From an uncultured Odoribacter sp. (GTDB lineage Bacteria > Bacteroidota > Bacteroidia > Bacteroidales > Marinifilaceae), in the NCBI GenBank assembly GCA_900548135.1, contig URJC01000025.1, positions 1 to 15,670 on the forward strand: 15,670 bases of DNA. Reading direction: 5' to 3'. Below the pieces are notes generated by a model. It made no database searches, had not been told where the DNA came from, and worked only from the letters and a program-made list of their open reading frames with translations. This document shows positions 14,907-15,670 of the stretch, piece by piece. Every line of letters starts with the position of its first letter. Positions within the stretch are counted from its first letter, which is position 1. A program made the position numbers and the translations under genes.

Positions 14907-15670
14907 TTACTCCAGACACTCAAGAAACTCAAACAGACACTCATAATCCTCAACCGGAATTGAAGCATTCAATGAAAAACGAATGCGGGCTTCATTCCTG
15001 GGAACAGTCGGATATCTTACCGGCAAAGCAAAGAATCCGTTATCTTGTAATAATTCCGCCATTTCCACGCTATTTTCATTAGAACCACAAACCATAGGAA
15101 CAATATGGGAATTTCCACCGGTTTCAAAACCTTTATTTATTAATACATTCCGTAAACGTTCGGACATTTGTGTCAATTTGATCCGTAAATTATAAAATTC
15201 AGGCATTCTATTGAGTACAAAACGGGTCCAAGCCACATTTACAGGAGGCAGTGCGGTTGTAAAAATCAAACTTCGCTGAGTATTAATTAAATATTCCCGG
15301 AACATCTCTTCGCAAACCACAAATGCCCCCATTGATGCAAAAGCTTTTCCAAAGGTACCGATAATAAAGTCAATATCCTCAATACAAGCTTGTTCCTCAC
15401 AACAACCTAAACCATTCGTTCCTCTTACACCAATTGCATGCGCTTCATCCACATATAAAAAGGCATCAAATTCTTTTTTCAATTCACATAATTGTTGCAG
15501 GTCAGCAACGTCTCCATCCATACTGAAAATAGATTCAGTTACGATAAAAACATGTTCATATTCTTCCCGGTGTTGGGTTAAAATATTACGCAAGTGCTCA
15601 TAATCCAAATGTTTATACCGCAACATTTGTGCTTCGCTCAAACGCAGGCCATCAATAATACTGGCATGCA
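14907..15670 (-). CDS. bioF: 8-amino-7-oxononanoate synthase BioF, N-terminus outside window
   Basis: BioF is a PLP enzyme that condenses pimeloyl-ACP (or CoA) with L-alanine to give KAPA, the first ring-forming precursor of biotin. The frame is open to the window edge, and the first visible residues HASIIDGLRLSEAQ match the mid-domain family sequence, so the 5' end is cut off. A TTG at 15639-15641 is not the true start. About 254 of roughly 390-400 residues are visible. The cofactor residues are present: Asp74 and His77 of the fragment in VDEAHAIG, and the PLP-binding Lys108 in GTFGKAFAS (bases 15345-15347). The C-terminus ARIRFSLNAS is typical of the family. The alpha-oxoamine synthase family also includes KBL and serine palmitoyltransferase, but bioG and bioC next door settle the assignment. 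Confidence 0.93.
   Translation of the reverse strand, partial: HASIIDGLRLSEAQMLRYKHLDYEHLRNILTQHREEYEHVFIVTESIFSMDGDVADLQQLCELKKEFDAFLYVDEAHAIGVRGTNGLGCCEEQACIEDIDFIIGTFGKAFASMGAFVVCEEMFREYLINTQRSLIFTTALPPVNVAWTRFVLNRMPEFYNLRIKLTQMSERLRNVLINKGFETGGNSHIVPMVCGSNENSVEMAELLQDNGFFALPVRYPTVPRNEARIRFSLNASIPVEDYECLFEFLECLE

Noticed and set aside
15639..15641. TTG as start of bioF
   Set aside because: The frame continues upstream with the conserved HASIIDGLR stretch to the window edge, so the gene is simply cut off.

Overview
The window looks like chromosomal DNA from a Bacteroidales member (phylum Bacteroidota). The evidence is the gene order purH-mreB-mreC-mreD-mrdA-rodA, the fused formiminotransferase-cyclodeaminase next to hutI, biotin synthesis with a separate BioG esterase, AT-rich codon use, weak Shine-Dalgarno signals and several TAnnTTTG-type -7 promoter boxes. 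I cannot name the genus with confidence. No mobile elements, CRISPR arrays, tRNA or rRNA genes were seen.

Region 1 (1-6384, + strand) is a purine-synthesis tail followed by the rod-shape elongation cluster. It holds the 3' part of purH, then mreB (actin-like filament), mreC (scaffold), mreD (membrane partner), mrdA (PBP2 transpeptidase) and rodA (SEDS glycosyltransferase). Together MreBCD position the RodA-PBP2 peptidoglycan synthase along the lateral wall. Two of these genes, purH and mreC, are each broken by an apparent one-base loss. In both cases the stop TAG follows an NNA codon and the correct frame resumes exactly at -1. A branched hairpin with a T-tract lies between mreD and mrdA.

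Region 2 (6385-9620, + strand) is a short hairpin-containing gap, then hutI and a full-length bifunctional ftcD, closed by a strong terminator. These carry out the last steps of histidine breakdown and pass the formimino carbon to tetrahydrofolate. hutH and hutU are not in the window.

Region 3 (9621-13446, + strand) has an unrecognised 110-residue membrane-anchored or secreted protein whose promoter box sits almost on its start codon. It is followed by a P2B-type calcium ATPase preceded by a promoter with a dyad operator candidate, and by a CoA-pyrophosphatase-like NUDIX hydrolase nine bases behind the ATPase.

Region 4 (13441-15670, - strand) is the end of a biotin operon: bioF (cut by the window edge), bioG and bioC. 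It converges on the NUDIX gene with a six-base overlap of the two 3' ends.

Most of the window is ordinary core genome. The features most worth a second look are the paired frameshifts, the small unrecognised protein with its near-leaderless promoter, the hairpin inside the mre cluster and the operator in front of the calcium pump. I saw no clear evidence of a wholly new system.
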